From the NCBI GenBank assembly GCA_030035585.1, contig CM057462.1:117361234-117425233 (forward strand): a stretch of DNA of 64,000 nucleotides, read 5' to 3'. The notes beneath the pieces are model-generated. The model had not been told where the DNA came from and made no database searches. It saw only the letters and a program-made list of their open reading frames with translations. Shown one piece after another: positions 11,532-23,426 of this stretch. The DNA comes from Dugong dugon. Taxonomy: Eukaryota; Chordata; Mammalia; Sirenia; Dugongidae. The number at the start of each line of letters is the position of its first letter. Position 1 is the stretch's first letter. The position numbers were made by a program, and so were the translations under genes.

Positions 11532-12508
11532 ATGACCTCTTAATGTTCAAGTAAAAGGGAATGTTGCACATCTCTCACTTTAAATCAAAAGCTAGAAATG
11601 ATTAAGCTTAGCTAGGAAGGCATGTTGAAAGCCGAGATAGGCCAAAAGCTAGACCTCTTACACCAAACAGTTAGCCAAGTTGTGAATGCAGAGGAAAAGT
11701 TCTTTAAGGAAATTAAAAGTGCTACTCTAGTGAACACACAAATGATAAGAAAGCGAAACAGCCTTATTGCTGATACAGAGAAAGTTTTAGTGGTCTGGAT
11801 AGAAGATCAAACCAGCCACAACATTCCCTTAAGCCAAAGCTTAATCTAGAACACAGCCTAACTCTCTTTAGTTCGATGAAGGCTGAGAGAGATAAGGAAG
11901 CTGCAGAAGAAAAGTTTGAAGCTAGCAAAGGTTGGTTCATGAAGTTTAAGGAAAGAAACTGTCTCCATAACATAAAAGTGCAAGGTGAAGCAGCAAGTGC
12001 TGATGTAGAAGCTGCAGTAAGTCATCCCGAAGATCTAGCTAAGATAATTGATGAAGGTGGCTACACTAAACAACAGATTTTCAATGTAGATGAAACAGCT
12101 TTCTATTGGAAGAAGATGCCATCTAGGACTTTCATAGCTAGAGAGAGGTCAATGCCTGGCTTCATAGCTTCAAAGGACAGGCTGACTCTCTTGTTAGGGG
12201 CTAATGCAGCTGGTGACATTAAGTTGAAGCCAATGCTCATTTACCATTCTGAAAATGCTAGGGCTCAGAAGAATTATGCTAATTCTACTCTGCCTGTGCT
12301 CTATAAATGCAACAAGAAATCCTGGATGACAGCACATCTGTTTACAACGTGGTTTTCTGAATATTTTAAGCCCACTGTTGAGACCTACTGCTCAGAAAAA
12401 AAGATTCCTCTCAAAATATTACTGCTCACTGACAATGCACCCGATTACCCAAGAGCCCTAATGGAGATACACAAGGAGATAATGTTGTTTTCATGCCTGG
12501 TAACACAA
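11532..12508 (+). pseudogene. Tigger1 transposase, N-terminal and catalytic part (broken)
   Basis: Pogo-like transposase of the CENP-B/DDE class. The N-terminal helix-turn-helix region lies at 11600-11850 ([20 protein letters not shown]), and the CENP-B-like domain follows. The first catalytic Asp is in [18 protein letters not shown] (about 12080) and the second in [16 protein letters not shown] (about 12425). The start codon region is split from the rest by the AfroSINE; frameshifts lie near 11850. The third Asp lies beyond the RTE1 insertion. Non-functional. Confidence 0.88.
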
Positions 12509-15500
12509 TATTGTCTGATATAGTGCCGGAAGATAAGCCCCTCAGGTTGGAAGGCACTCAAAAGACAACTGGGGAAGAGCTGCCTCCTAAATGTAGAGTT
12601 GACCTTAATGAGGTGGATGGAGTCAAGCTTTCCAGACCTTTATTTGCTGATGTGGCATGATTCAGAATGGGAAGAAACAGCTGCAAGCATCTATTAATAA
12701 TTGAAATGTGGAATTTATGAAGTATGAACCTAGGAAAATTGGAAATCATCAAAAATGAAATGGACCACATAAAAATTGATATCCTAGGCATTGGTGAGCT
12801 GAAATGGACTGGTATGGGCCATTGGATGATCCTATGGTTTACTGTGCCTGGAATGACAAATTGAAGAGGAAAGCCATCGGATTCATGTCAAAAAGTACAT
12901 TTCAAGATCTGTCCCAAAGTATGACACTGTCAGTGATAGGATAATATCCATATACCTATGAAAGACAAGTTAATACAACTATTATTCAAATTAACTCACC
13001 AACCACTAAGGCCAAAGATGAAGAAATTGAAGATTTTTACAAATTTCTGCAGTCTGAAATTAATCAAACATGAAATCAAGATGTATTGATAATTACTGGT
13101 GATTGGAATGCGAAAGTTGGAAACAAGGAAGAATTGATAGTTGGAAAATATGGCCTTGGTGGTAGAAATGATGCTGGACATTATATGATAGAATTTTACA
13201 AGACCAATGACTTCTTCATTACAAATACTTCTTTCTACAACATAAACAGCCACTGTACACAGTGGACCTCACCAGATGGAATACACAGGAATCAAATCAA
13301 CTGTATAGGTGGAAAGAGACAATGGAAAACTCAGTATCATCAGTCAGAACAAGGCCAGGGGCTGACTGTAGAACAGATCATCAATTGCTTATATGCAAGT
13401 CCAAGTTGAAGCTGAAGAAAATGAGAACAAGCCCACAAGATCCAAAGTACAACCTTGAGTACGTATATCCCACCTGAATTTAGAGACCATCTCAAGAATA
13501 GATTTGACACATTGAACACTAGTGACCTAAGACCAGAAGTGTTGTGGAATGACATCAAGGACATCATATATGAAGAAAGCAAGAGGTCACTAAAAAGACA
13601 GGAAAGAACGAAAAGACCAAAATGGATGTCAGAAGAGACTCTGAAACTTGCTCTTGAACATCGAGTAGCTAAAGCAAATGGAAGAAATGATGAAGTAAAA
13701 GAGCTGAACAGAAGATTTCAAAGGGCAGCTCAAGAAGACAAGGTAAAGTATTATAATGACATGTGCAAAGACCTGAAGATAGAAAACCAAAAGGGAAGAA
13801 CACACTCAGCACTTCTGAAGCTGAAAGAACTGAATTAAAAATTCAAGCCATGGGTTGCAATATTGAAGGATTCTATGGGGAAAATATTAAACGATGCAGG
13901 AAGCATCAAAAGAAGATGGAAGGAATACACAGAGTCACTATACCAAAAAAAGATTGGTTGACATTCAACCATTTCAGGATGTAGCATCTGATCAGGAACT
14001 GATGGTACTGAAGCAGGAGGTCCAAGCTGCACAGAAGGCATTGGTGAAAAACAAGGTTCCAGGAATTGACTGAATACCAATTGAGATGTTTCAGCAAACA
14101 GATGCGGCATTGGAAATCCTCACTCATCTATGTCAAGAAATTTGGAAGACAGCTACCTGGCCAACCAACTGGAAGAGATCCATATTTATGCCTATTCCAA
14201 AGAAAGATGATCCAACAAAATGCAGAAATTATCAAACAATATCATTAATATCACACACAAGTAAAATTTTGCTGAAGATCATTCAAAAGTGGCCACAGCA
14301 GTGCATCTACAGGGAACTGCCAGAAATTCAAGCTGGATTTAAAAGAGGATGTGGAACCAGGGATATCATTGCTGATATCAGATGGATGCTGGCTGAAAGC
14401 AGAGAATACCAGAAAGATGTTTACCTGTGTTTTATTGACTATGCAAAGGCATTCGACTGTGGATCATAACAAATTATGAATAACATTGGGAAGAATGAGA
14501 ATGCAGAACACTTAATTGTACTCACAAGGAAACTGTACATAGATCAAGTGGCAGTTGTTCAAACAGAACGAAGGGATACTGCATGGTTTAAAGTCAGGAA
14601 AGATGTGTGTCAAGGTTGTATCCTTTCACCATACCTATTCAATCTGTATACTGAGCAAATAGTCTGAGAAGCTGGACTATGTGAAGAAGAATGAGGCATT
14701 AGGATTGGAGGAAGACTCAAACAACCTGTGATAAGCAGATGACACAACCTTGCTTGCTGAAAGTGAAGAAGACATGAAGCACTTACCGATGAAAATCAAA
14801 GACTGCAGCCTTCAGTATGGATTACATCTCAACATAAAGAAAACAAAAATCCTCACAACTGAACCAGTAAGCAACATCATGATAAAAGAAGAAAAGATTG
14901 AGGTTGTCAAGGATTTCATTTTACCTGGATCCACAATCAACACACATGGAAGCAGTAGTCAAGAAATGAAAAGACTGCATTGCGTTGGGCAAATCTGCTG
15001 CAAAAGACCTTTTTAAAGTGTTAAAAAGCAAAGATGTCACCTTGAAAACTAAGGTGCACCTGACCCAAGCCATTATGTTTTCAGTTGCCTCACATGCATG
15101 CGAAAGCTGGGCAATGAATAAGGAAGACCAAAGAAGAATTGATGCCTTTGAATTATGGTATTGGCAAAGAATAATGAATATACAGTGGACTGCCAAAAGA
15201 ATGAACAAATCTGTCTTGGAAGAAGTACAGCACAGCCAGAATGCTCCTTAGAAACAAGGATGGCGAGACTATGTCTCACATACTTTGGACATGCTATCAG
15301 GAGGGATCAGTCCCTGGAGAAGGACATCATGCTTGGTAAAGTAGAGGGTCAGCAAAAAAGAGGAAGACCCTCAACAAGATGGTTGACACAGTGGTTGCAA
15401 CAATGGACTCAAGTATAACAACGATTGTGAAGATGGCGCAGTACCTGGCAATGTTTCGTTTTGTTGTACATAGGGTGGTTATGAGTGGGAACCGACTCGA

Positions 15501-15522
15501 GGGCACCTAGCAACAACAACAC
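12509..15522 (+). mobile_element. RTE1 LINE, near full length, inserted in Tigger1
   Basis: A 3.0-kb element flanked by CACAA at 12504-12508 and 15523-15527. It encodes, in broken frames, an apurinic-type endonuclease and a reverse transcriptase, and ends with the RTE1/AfroSINE-like tail TTATGAGTGGGAACCGACTC and CAACAACAAC. It is the longest RTE1 copy here and a good guide for the others. Confidence 0.92.
12727..15420 (+). pseudogene. RTE1 endonuclease-reverse transcriptase (broken)
   Basis: From 12727 the frame reads MNLGKLEIIKNEMDHIKID, then GELKWTGMG, the start of the endonuclease. The catalytic GDWNAKVG motif is at about 13097. The reverse transcriptase region has FIDYAKAFD (about 14430), QGCILSPYLFNLYTEQI (about 14610) and a degraded AD-DTTLL site (14735-14756) for the active-site DD. 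The C-terminal SLQYGLHLNIKKTKIL block follows at about 14808. At least ten frameshifts or stops; not active. Confidence 0.88.
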
Positions 15523-16275
15523 CACAACATCCATTCTGCAGCCCCTGGATCAAGAAGTGACTTTCAAGTCTTATTTTTTAAAAAATACATTTCGTAAGGC
15601 AATAGCTGCCATAGATAGCGATTTCTCTGATGGATCTGGGCGAAGTAAATCGAAAACCTTCTGAAAAGGATTCACCATTCTAGATGCCATTAAGAACATT
15701 CCTGATTTACGGGAGGTCCAAATATAAACATTAACAGGAGTTTGGAAGAAGTTGATTCCAACCTTCATGGATGACTTTCAGTGGAGGAAGTAACTGCAGA
15801 TGTGGTGAAACAGCAAGAGAACTATAATTAGAAGTGGAGCCTGAAGAGATGACTGAATTGCTGCAATCTCATGATAAAACTCTAATGGATGAGGAGTTGC
15901 TTCTTAGGGATGAGCAAAGAAAGTGGTTTCTTTAGATGGAATCTACTCCTGGTGAAGATGCTGTGAACACTGTTGAAATGACAACAAAGGATTTAGAATA
16001 TTACATAAATTTAGTTGATGCAACAGTGGCAAGATTTGAGAGGACTGACTCCAATTTTGACAGAAGTTCTACTGTGGGTAAAATGCTGTCAAACAGCATT
16101 GCATGCTACAGAGAAATCGTTCATGAAAGGAAGAGTCAATCGATGCAGCAAACTTCATTGTTGCCTTGTTTTAAGAAATTGCCACAGCCACCCCAACCTT
16201 CAGCAGTCACCACCCTGATTAGTCAGCAGCCATCAACATCAAGGCAAGACCCTCCACCAGCAAACAGATTATGAC
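15523..16275 (+). pseudogene. Tigger1 transposase, C-terminal part (broken)
   Basis: Continues the transposase after the RTE1. It starts with ATCCATTCTGCAGCCCCTGG, which codes for the SILQPxDQ block with the third catalytic Asp, then passes through frames with stops. The last 112 codons are open ([14 protein letters not shown] ... to the stop at 16272). This is the usual acidic, Pro/Gln-rich Tigger1 tail. Confidence 0.85.
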
Positions 16276-16588
16276 TTAATAAAGGCTCAGATGATGGTTA
16301 GCATTTTTAACCAATAAAGTATTTTTTATTTAAGGTATGTACATTGTTTTTATTTAGGGTATGTACATTGTTTTTATTTAAGGTATGTGCATTGTTTTTT
16401 TAGACATAATACTATTGCACACTTAATAGACTACAGTATAGTGTAAACGTAACTTTTATATGCACTGGGAAACCAAAAAATTCGTGTGACTCACTTTATT
16501 GCAATATTCGCTTTATTGCAGTGGTCTGGAATTGAAACTGCAGTATCTCATAGATATGCCTGTATAGGAAGTAATGCATCAAAGTAAG

Positions 16589-16687
16589 GAAGCCTGGTTG
16601 CACAGTGGTTAAGCGCTCGGCTGCCGAGAATTGGGCAGTTCAAACCCACCAGCCGCAGTCTGCTTCCATAAAGATTTACAGCCTTGA
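16589..16687 (+). mobile_element. AfroSINE, 5' half (split by L1-A)
   Basis: Reads GGAAGCCTGGTTGCACAGTG to AAAGATTTACAGCCTTGA. The second half resumes at 24920 with the last 18 bases repeated as the L1 target-site duplication. Confidence 0.93.
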
Positions 16688-18124
16688 GGAGAGGGGCAAG
16701 ATGGCGCTCTAGGCAGGAACACCACGCCGTCCCTCCACAGCAAAGATCCGAAAAACTAAGCCTAACAGAGAATCAACAATCCTGAAACCCTAGAACACCA
16801 AATGAAGAGATAAAGAACTCAGCCAAACACCAAACGGAGTGAGAATACTAAAAGAGAACGGAGAGCGAGGAGAGACTCAGGCAGAGATTCCTTACCAGCT
16901 AACGCAGTGCAGATCCACCATCTTGGATTCCTATCGGAGACCAGCGAATGGGAGAGCAGCCTTGCAGAGCATCTGGTCGGAGACAGAACCACCGGTAAAC
17001 TGCGGTGCGCGCTCTCCCACCACCCACCCCTCTTCGCCTCAGCTGGGGATCCCCTGCTTTCCGTGGCCAGGGTCCCTGGGCTGGGGGGCGTGGGTGCTTG
17101 GATTCCGCGCGCCCGGGCTGGCGGCTTTCTGGGAGCCGTTTGCTGGCAGCTAGCGAACCTTTTTCTGCCGCCTCCCCCTCCTTCTGCCTGGCGGCCTGAT
17201 TCCGAGTGCCGTCTCTGCTCTCTCCTGCGGGGCTGTAGGGCTGCGTTCGGGCATGTGGCTGTTTGCAGGTCTGGGCTCCCGTGCAGGTGGGATCCCGGGG
17301 CCTTTGTTCGTTGGCCCCTCTGCTTCCCGTGGCCACGGTCTCTTAACCCCGAGACTACTGGCTTCTTGGAATTCGCGCCCCTGAGTGGGGGCTCTCTGGG
17401 TCCCATTTGTAGGCATTGAATGCTGGTGTTGCCCTTTTTTTTTTTTTTTTTTTCAATTTTATTTTTCTTCCTTTTTTGATTAGTTTTGTCATCTTTTACC
17501 TCTTTTTCCCTTTTGTCTTTCTTCATTGCTTAATTTCTCATCTCTCTATCTCTTCCTTCTCTTTCTGATCCCTGAATACCAGGCGATGTATGCCTCTGTA
17601 CCTTCTGGCCAGGCTGAGCTGTGAAAATTGAGACCGACTCCCCCAGACCTCATAGCTGCATCGGTGGGATCCCTGGGAACTTTGCAGTTCTTTAACTTTT
17701 CTGATTTTTATTTGGTCATTCTTTCCTTTTCTTTCTCTTCCCCTTCTGGTTTCCTCCATCCCATAGTCTCTCATCTGTACATTCCAACGATAAGCTCCCC
17801 TAGCATTCTTTTATGTTTGTATGCTATTTGCTCCTCCTTCTCTCTCCTCTCTCCCATATCCAGCTTAGCTTCACACATAACCATCTTCCCGCTGCACCCT
17901 ACCTACCTGCACCGTGCACTAGACATCACACCACCAAGCGGTGCAGGCACGCCCTATTGGAACCTGCCCAGCACTGACTACCGACAGTCCTGGTGGCTGC
18001 GGTGAGTGCCACAAGCAACCCGTCCCAGTGGCTCCTCCTCAGCTAGATCTGCCCAGCTGTACCACAAGAACGAAACAAACAAACAAAAAATCTACAATCT
18101 ATAAACGAGAGAAATATCTACTGA
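16688..18124 (+). promoter_or_regulatory. L1-A 5'UTR (internal promoter region)
   Basis: About 1.4 kb, with a CpG-rich core at about 16990-17420, unlike the A+T-rich surroundings. Near the start, CAAGATGGCGC (16697-16707) fits the YY1-type site of L1 promoters. The phrase CTTTCCGTGGCCAGGGTC (17058) recurs as CTTCCCGTGGCCACGGTC (17322), so two diverged units of about 260 bp are present. A pyrimidine run (17430-17540) and A-rich leader precede ORF1. Confidence 0.75.
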
Positions 18125-19174
18125 ATGCCCCCAAAACAGCAAACAATATCAAAACATTTACAAAAACAAGACAAGATGGCTCCAATAGGCGTCCAAATTA
18201 AAACACCAGGTAACTCTCCTGTGGAAGAAAATGCACTACAAGTACCTGATACGGAACTCAAATCACTAATACTCGGAATTTTCCAAGAACTGAGGCAAAA
18301 AGCTGACAAACATGAGGAAAAAATAGACAAATTTATGGAAAATACAGACAAAAAATTGGAAGAATTCAGGAAGATGATGCAGGAACAAAATGCCAAAATA
18401 AATTCACAACTTGAAATTATACAAAAACAACAATTAGAAATCCAAAAGATAAACAACAAGATTTCAGAAATGGACGATGTCATAGAAGGGCTGAGAAGTA
18501 GATTTGAAACCATGGAAGACAGGATCAATGGAACTGAAGACAAACACTTGGATACAACTCTGTTTCAGGAAAACTCAGAAAAAAGAACAAAGAAAAATGA
18601 AGAGACCCTGAGAGTTATGTGGGACACAATTAAAAGCAAAAACTTTCGAGTGATTGGCATACCAGAACAGGGGGAGAAAAGAGAAAACACAGAGAGGATC
18701 ATTGACGAACTGCTGACAGAAAACTTTCCCAATATCATGAAAAATGAAAAGCTGGCCATCCAAGAAGTGCAACGAACCCCATATAGAAGAGACCCCAAAA
18801 GAAAATCACCAAGACATATCATATTCACACCCGCTAAAACTAAAGACAAACAAAGAATCCTGAGACCAGCTCTTGAAAAACAAGAAGTCACATACAGAGG
18901 AGAAACAATAAGACTAAGTTCAGATTATTCGGCAGAAACCATGCAGGCAAGAAGGCAATGGGATGACATATATAAAATCTTGAAAGAAAAAAATTGTCAG
19001 CCAAGAATAATATATCCTGCAAAACTCTCATTCAGATTTGATGGTGAAATTAGGTCATTTCCAGATAAACAGAAACTAAAGGAATATGCAAAAGTCAAAC
19101 CAAACTTACAAGAATTATTAAAGGGAGTTCTTCGATCTGAGGACAAACATCTTCAGCCCTCAGGCAGGACCTAG
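18125..19174 (+). CDS. L1-A ORF1 protein (intact)
   Basis: 349 codons, no stop or frameshift. This is the L1 RNA-binding protein, which coats L1 RNA as trimers in the cytoplasm and acts as a nucleic acid chaperone. Residues 1-35 are a basic N-terminus (MPPKQQTISKHLQKQDKMAP). About 40-150 is a coiled coil with heptads (KEEKIDKF-like, LEEFRKMMQEQNAKINSQLE). An RRM-like domain follows (FRVIGIPEQGEKRENTERII). The C-terminal domain contains RRDPKRKSPRHIIFTPAKTK and ends QPSGRT. The length is typical for mammalian L1 ORF1. It is a transposon gene, not a host gene. Confidence 0.93.
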   Translation: MPPKQQTISKHLQKQDKMAPIGVQIKTPGNSPVEENALQVPDTELKSLILGIFQELRQKADKHEEKIDKFMENTDKKLEEFRKMMQEQNAKINSQLEIIQKQQLEIQKINNKISEMDDVIEGLRSRFETMEDRINGTEDKHLDTTLFQENSEKRTKKNEETLRVMWDTIKSKNFRVIGIPEQGEKRENTERIIDELLTENFPNIMKNEKLAIQEVQRTPYRRDPKRKSPRHIIFTPAKTKDKQRILRPALEKQEVTYRGETIRLSSDYSAETMQARRQWDDIYKILKEKNCQPRIIYPAKLSFRFDGEIRSFPDKQKLKEYAKVKPNLQELLKGVLRSEDKHLQPSGRT

Positions 19175-19375
19175 GACCTAGGACGCAGGTTCACACGAAC
19201 CAGATACCATTCTAGGAACTGAACTACAGAGGACTTTCCAAAAACAAAAGATATACAGCAGGGAATCAGAGAAATCAATCAAAGGATAACAACAACATCA
19301 AAACAATGAAAGAGGGAACAAACGGCATAGGTATAGAAACTTCTAAAGGAGAGGAAGGCAAGGCGATACCAAGTA

Positions 19376-19609
19376 ATGGTAGACTGCTTCAAAATTATAA
19401 AGATAAGGGTAAAATTCATGGTAACCACAAAAAAAGTTAACAAACCAACTCATAAAAATAAAGATGAAAAACATAAACTCTCAACAAAAACAAAACCTAC
19501 AAAAACAAAAGAAATGAACACAAAATCCACAAACAAAAGTAACTCAGCACAAGAGAGTAAGAAGAACAAAGAAAACTTCAGCATCACAAAAAAAAGCACT
19601 ACAAAATGA
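19376..19609 (+). other. Small Lys/Thr-rich frame between L1-A ORF1 and ORF2
   Basis: 77 codons (start MVDCFKIIKIRVKFMVTTKK, then repeated KTK/TNK patterns). Its stop overlaps the ORF2 start as ATGA at 19606-19609, the arrangement used in stop-start re-initiation. In the related L1-D the same spacer carries an in-frame TAA and an indel, so the frame is not kept. It is probably an A-rich spacer that happens to be open. Confidence 0.25.
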
Positions 19610-22600
19610 CAGCAACAAACTTCCATCTATCAATAACTACACTGAACATAAATGGACTCAATGCACCCATAAAGAGACGGAGAGTGGCAGAATGGATAAG
19701 AAAACAGGATCCATCAATTTGCTGTCTACAAGAGACACACCTTAGAAACAAAGATGTGAATTTATTAAAAATCAAAGGTTGGAAAAAAATATATCAAGCT
19801 AACAACTATCAAAAAAGAGCAGGAGTGGCAATTCTAATCTCAGATAAAATAGACTTTAAAACAAAATCTACCATAAAAGACAAAGAAGGACACTATATAA
19901 TGATTAAGGGGATGATCCATCATGAAGACATAACCATAATAAATATCTATGCACCCAATGACAGGGCTCCAAAATACATAAAAAAACTCTAACAGCACTG
20001 AAAAGAGAAATTGACAGTTCCACAGTAATAGGAGACTTCAACACACCACTCTCAGTAAAGGACAGAACAACTAAAAAGAAACTCAGCAAAGATACAGAAG
20101 ACCTAAAGGACACAATCAGCCAACTGGACCTCATAGACATATATAGAACAATCCATCCAACCGCTGCAAAGTACACATTCTTTTCCAATGCACACGGAAC
20201 GTTCTCCTGAATAGACCACATCTTAGGCCACAAAGCAACCCTCAACAAGATCCAAAATGCTGAGATAATTCACAGTATCTTCTCTGACCACAATGCCATC
20301 AAGGTAGAAATTAACACTAGAAAGAGCAAGGAAAAAAAATCAAACACATGGAAACTGAATAATAATCTGCTTACACATCAATGGGTAATAGAAGAAATCA
20401 GAGATGGAATTAAAAAATTCCTAGAATCAAATGAAAATGAAAACACATCATACCAAAACCTTTGGGACACAGCAAAGGCAGTCCTCAGAGGACAATTTAT
20501 AGCAATAGATGCACATATCAAAAAAGAAGAAAGGGACAAAATCAAAACATTAACTACAGAACTCAAACAAATAGAAAGAGAACAACAAAAAAAGCCTACA
20601 ACCACCGGAAGAAAGGAAATAGTAAATATCAGAGCAGAAATCAATGAAATAGAGAACAGAAAAACAATAGAAAGAATCAACAAAGCCAAACGTTGGTTCT
20701 TTGAAAGAATCAACAAAATCGACAAACCACTGGCCAGACTGACAAAAGAAAAACAGCAGAGGGCACAAATAACCCAAATAAGAAATGAAATGTGGGACAT
20801 TACAACAGACCCAACTGAAATAAAAAGGATTATAACAGAATATTATGAAAAACTATATTCCAACATATTTGAAAACCTAGAGGAAATGGATAAATTTCTA
20901 GAAACATACGGCCTACCCAAACTACAACAAAGTGATAGTGAATATCTGAACAGACCCATAACAAGAGAAGAGATTGAAAAGGTAATAAAAAAACTCCCAA
21001 CCAAAAAAAGCCCCGGCCCAGATGGCTTCATTGGAGAATTCTACAAAACATTTACAGAAGAGCTCGTACCAGTTCTACTCAAGTTATTTCAGAGCATAGA
21101 AGAGGAAGCAACACTTCCAAATTCATTCTATGAAGCCAGCATAACGCTGATACCAAAACCAGGCAAAGACATCACAAAAAAAGAAAATTACAGACCAATA
21201 TCTCTCATGAATATAGATGCAAAAATTCTGAACAAAATTCTAGCCAATAGAATTCAGCATCATATCAAAAAAATAATACACCACGACTAAGTAGGATTCA
21301 TACCAGGTATGCAAGGATGGTTTAACATTAGAAAATCCATCAACGTAATCCACCACATAAATAAAAGGAAAGAAAAAAATCACATGATCATCTCAATTGA
21401 TGCAGAAAAGGCATTTGACAAAGTCCAACACCCATTCCTGATAAAATGTCTCAATAAAATAGGTATAGAAGGGAAATTTCTCAACATAATAAAGGGCATC
21501 TATGCAAAACCAACAGCCAACATCATTCTTAATGGAGAGAGGCTGAAAACATTCCCCTTGAAAACAGGAACAAGACAAGGATGCCCTTTATCACCACTCC
21601 TATTTAACATTGTGCTGGAAGTTCTAGCTAGAGCAGTAAGGCAAGAGAAAGAAATAAAGGGCATCGAAATTGGTAATGAAGAAGTTAAACTCTCCCTGTT
21701 TGCAGATGATATGATACTATACATAGAAAACCCTAAAGACTCCACGAGAAATTTACTGGAACTAATAGAAAGATTCAGCAGAGTAGCAGGATACAAGATA
21801 AACATTCAAAAATCAGTTGGATTCCTATACACCAGTAAAGAGAACGATGAAAAGGAGATCAGGAAATCAATACCATTTTCAATAGCCCCTAAAAAGATAA
21901 AATACTTAGGAATAAATCTGACCAGGAATATAAAAGACCTATACAAAGAAAACTACAAAACACTGCTGCATGAAATCCAAAGGGATCTACATAAATGGAA
22001 AAACATACCATGCTCATGGATAGGTAGACTCAACATTGTGAAAATGGCAATTCTACCTAAAGCAATCTACAAATACAATGCAATCCCGATCCAAATACCA
22101 ACAACATTCTTCAAAGAGATGGAAAGACTAATTATTAACTTTATATGGAAAGGGAAGAAACCCCGAATAAGTAAAGCACTACTGAAGAAGAAGAATAAAG
22201 TTGGAGGACTCACACTACCTGACTTGAGAACCTACTATACAGCTACAGTACTCAAAACAGCCTGGTACTGGTACAACAACAGAGACATTGACCAATGGAA
22301 CAGAATTGAGAACTCAGATGTAAATCCATCCACCTACGGTCACCTGATTTTTGACAAGGGCCCAAAGTCCATCAAATGGGGAAAAGACAGTCTTTTTAAC
22401 AAATGGTGCTGGCAAAACTGGATATCCATTTGTAGAAAAATGAAACAGGACCCCTACCTCACACCATATACAAAAACTACTTCAAAATGGATCAAGGACC
22501 TGAATATAAAGCCTCAAACTATAAAATTCATAGAAGAAAAAATAGGACCAACTCTTCAGGCCTTAATACATGGCATTAACAGGATACAAACCATAAACAT

Positions 22601-23426
22601 CAACACAAAAAACCCAACAGATAAACTAGATAATTGGGATCTTCTAAAAATCAAACATCTATGCTCTTCAAAAGATTTCACCAAAAGAGTTAAAAGAGAA
22701 CCTACAGACTGGGAAAAAATTTTTGGACAGTACAAGTCAGACAAAGGTCTAATCTCCATAATCTACAAGAAAATCCAACACCTCTACAACAAAAAGACAA
22801 CCAATCCTATCAAAAAATGGGCAAAGGAAATGAACAGACACTTCACCAAGGAAGACATTCAAATGGCCAACAGACACATGAGGAAATGCTCGCGATCACT
22901 AGCCATTAGAGAAATGCAAATTAAAACCACAATGAGATACCATCTCACCCCGGCATTACTGGCACGAATCAAAAATACTGGAAATAACAAATGTTGGAGG
23001 GGCTGCGGGGAGATGGGAACTCTTATACACTGCTGGTGGGAATGCAAAATGATACAACCATTTTGGAAAATGATATGGCGTTTCCTCAGAAAGCTAGAAA
23101 TAGACATACCATTCGATCCAGCAATCCCACTCCTAGGAATATATCCTAGAGAAATAAGAGTCATCACTCAAATAGACACATGCACACCTATGTTCATGGC
23201 AGCATTATTCACAATAGCAAAACGATGGAAACAACGTTGGTGCCCATCAACAGATGAATGGATACACAAACTATGGTACATACACACAATGGAGTATTAT
23301 GCAATGAGAAAGAACAACAATGAATCGGTGAACCATCTCATAATATGGATGAAACTGGAGGACATTATGCTGAGTGAAATAAGTCAATCCCAAAAGGACA
23401 AATATTGTATGAGACCTCTATTGTAA
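19606..23426 (+). pseudogene. L1-A ORF2 (endonuclease-reverse transcriptase), three lesions
   Basis: About 1,270 codons. The endonuclease starts TATNFHLSITTLNINGLNAP, with the catalytic Glu in CCLQETHL. The reverse transcriptase has [15 protein letters not shown] (about 21005), [16 protein letters not shown] (about 21572) and the active site [14 protein letters not shown] (about 21690). A Cys-rich C-terminal segment ([18 protein letters not shown], about 22994) follows. Three breaks: a one-base loss in an A run at about 19980-19986 that ends the first frame at 19992, an in-frame TGA at 20208-20210, and TAA at 21288-21290. From 21309 to 23426 it is open for 705 codons. Not active as it stands. 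Confidence 0.93.

Larger units (their letters stand above)
10922..16562 (+). mobile_element. Tigger1 DNA transposon, end to end but interrupted twice
   Basis: Terminal inverted repeats (TIRs) CAAGCATACCTTGTTTTCTT (5') and complementary ATAGATATGCCTG (3') are flanked by the TA target duplication at 10920-10921 and 16563-16564. The interior follows the Tigger1 order throughout. It is broken by an AfroSINE (11347-11529) and an RTE1 (12509-15522). Without the insertions it is about 2.4 kb, the usual Tigger1 length. Near 16310-16400 the sequence AAGGTATGTACATTGTTTTT is repeated about three times, a small local expansion. Confidence 0.95.

Noticed and set aside
11876..12523. 215-codon frame that might be a domesticated CENP-B-like host gene
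   Set aside because: It lies inside a Tigger1 with both ends and TA duplications, lacks the third Asp because of an insertion, and has broken flanking frames.
13086..15418. Row of medium-length frames that could look like a gene cluster
   Set aside because: All are consecutive fragments of a single RTE1 reading frame separated by frameshifts.
18125..23426. Long open frames (349 and 705 codons) that could be taken for host genes
   Set aside because: They are ORF1 and ORF2 of a bounded L1 with target duplications; the motifs are those of L1 coiled-coil/RRM protein and reverse transcriptase.
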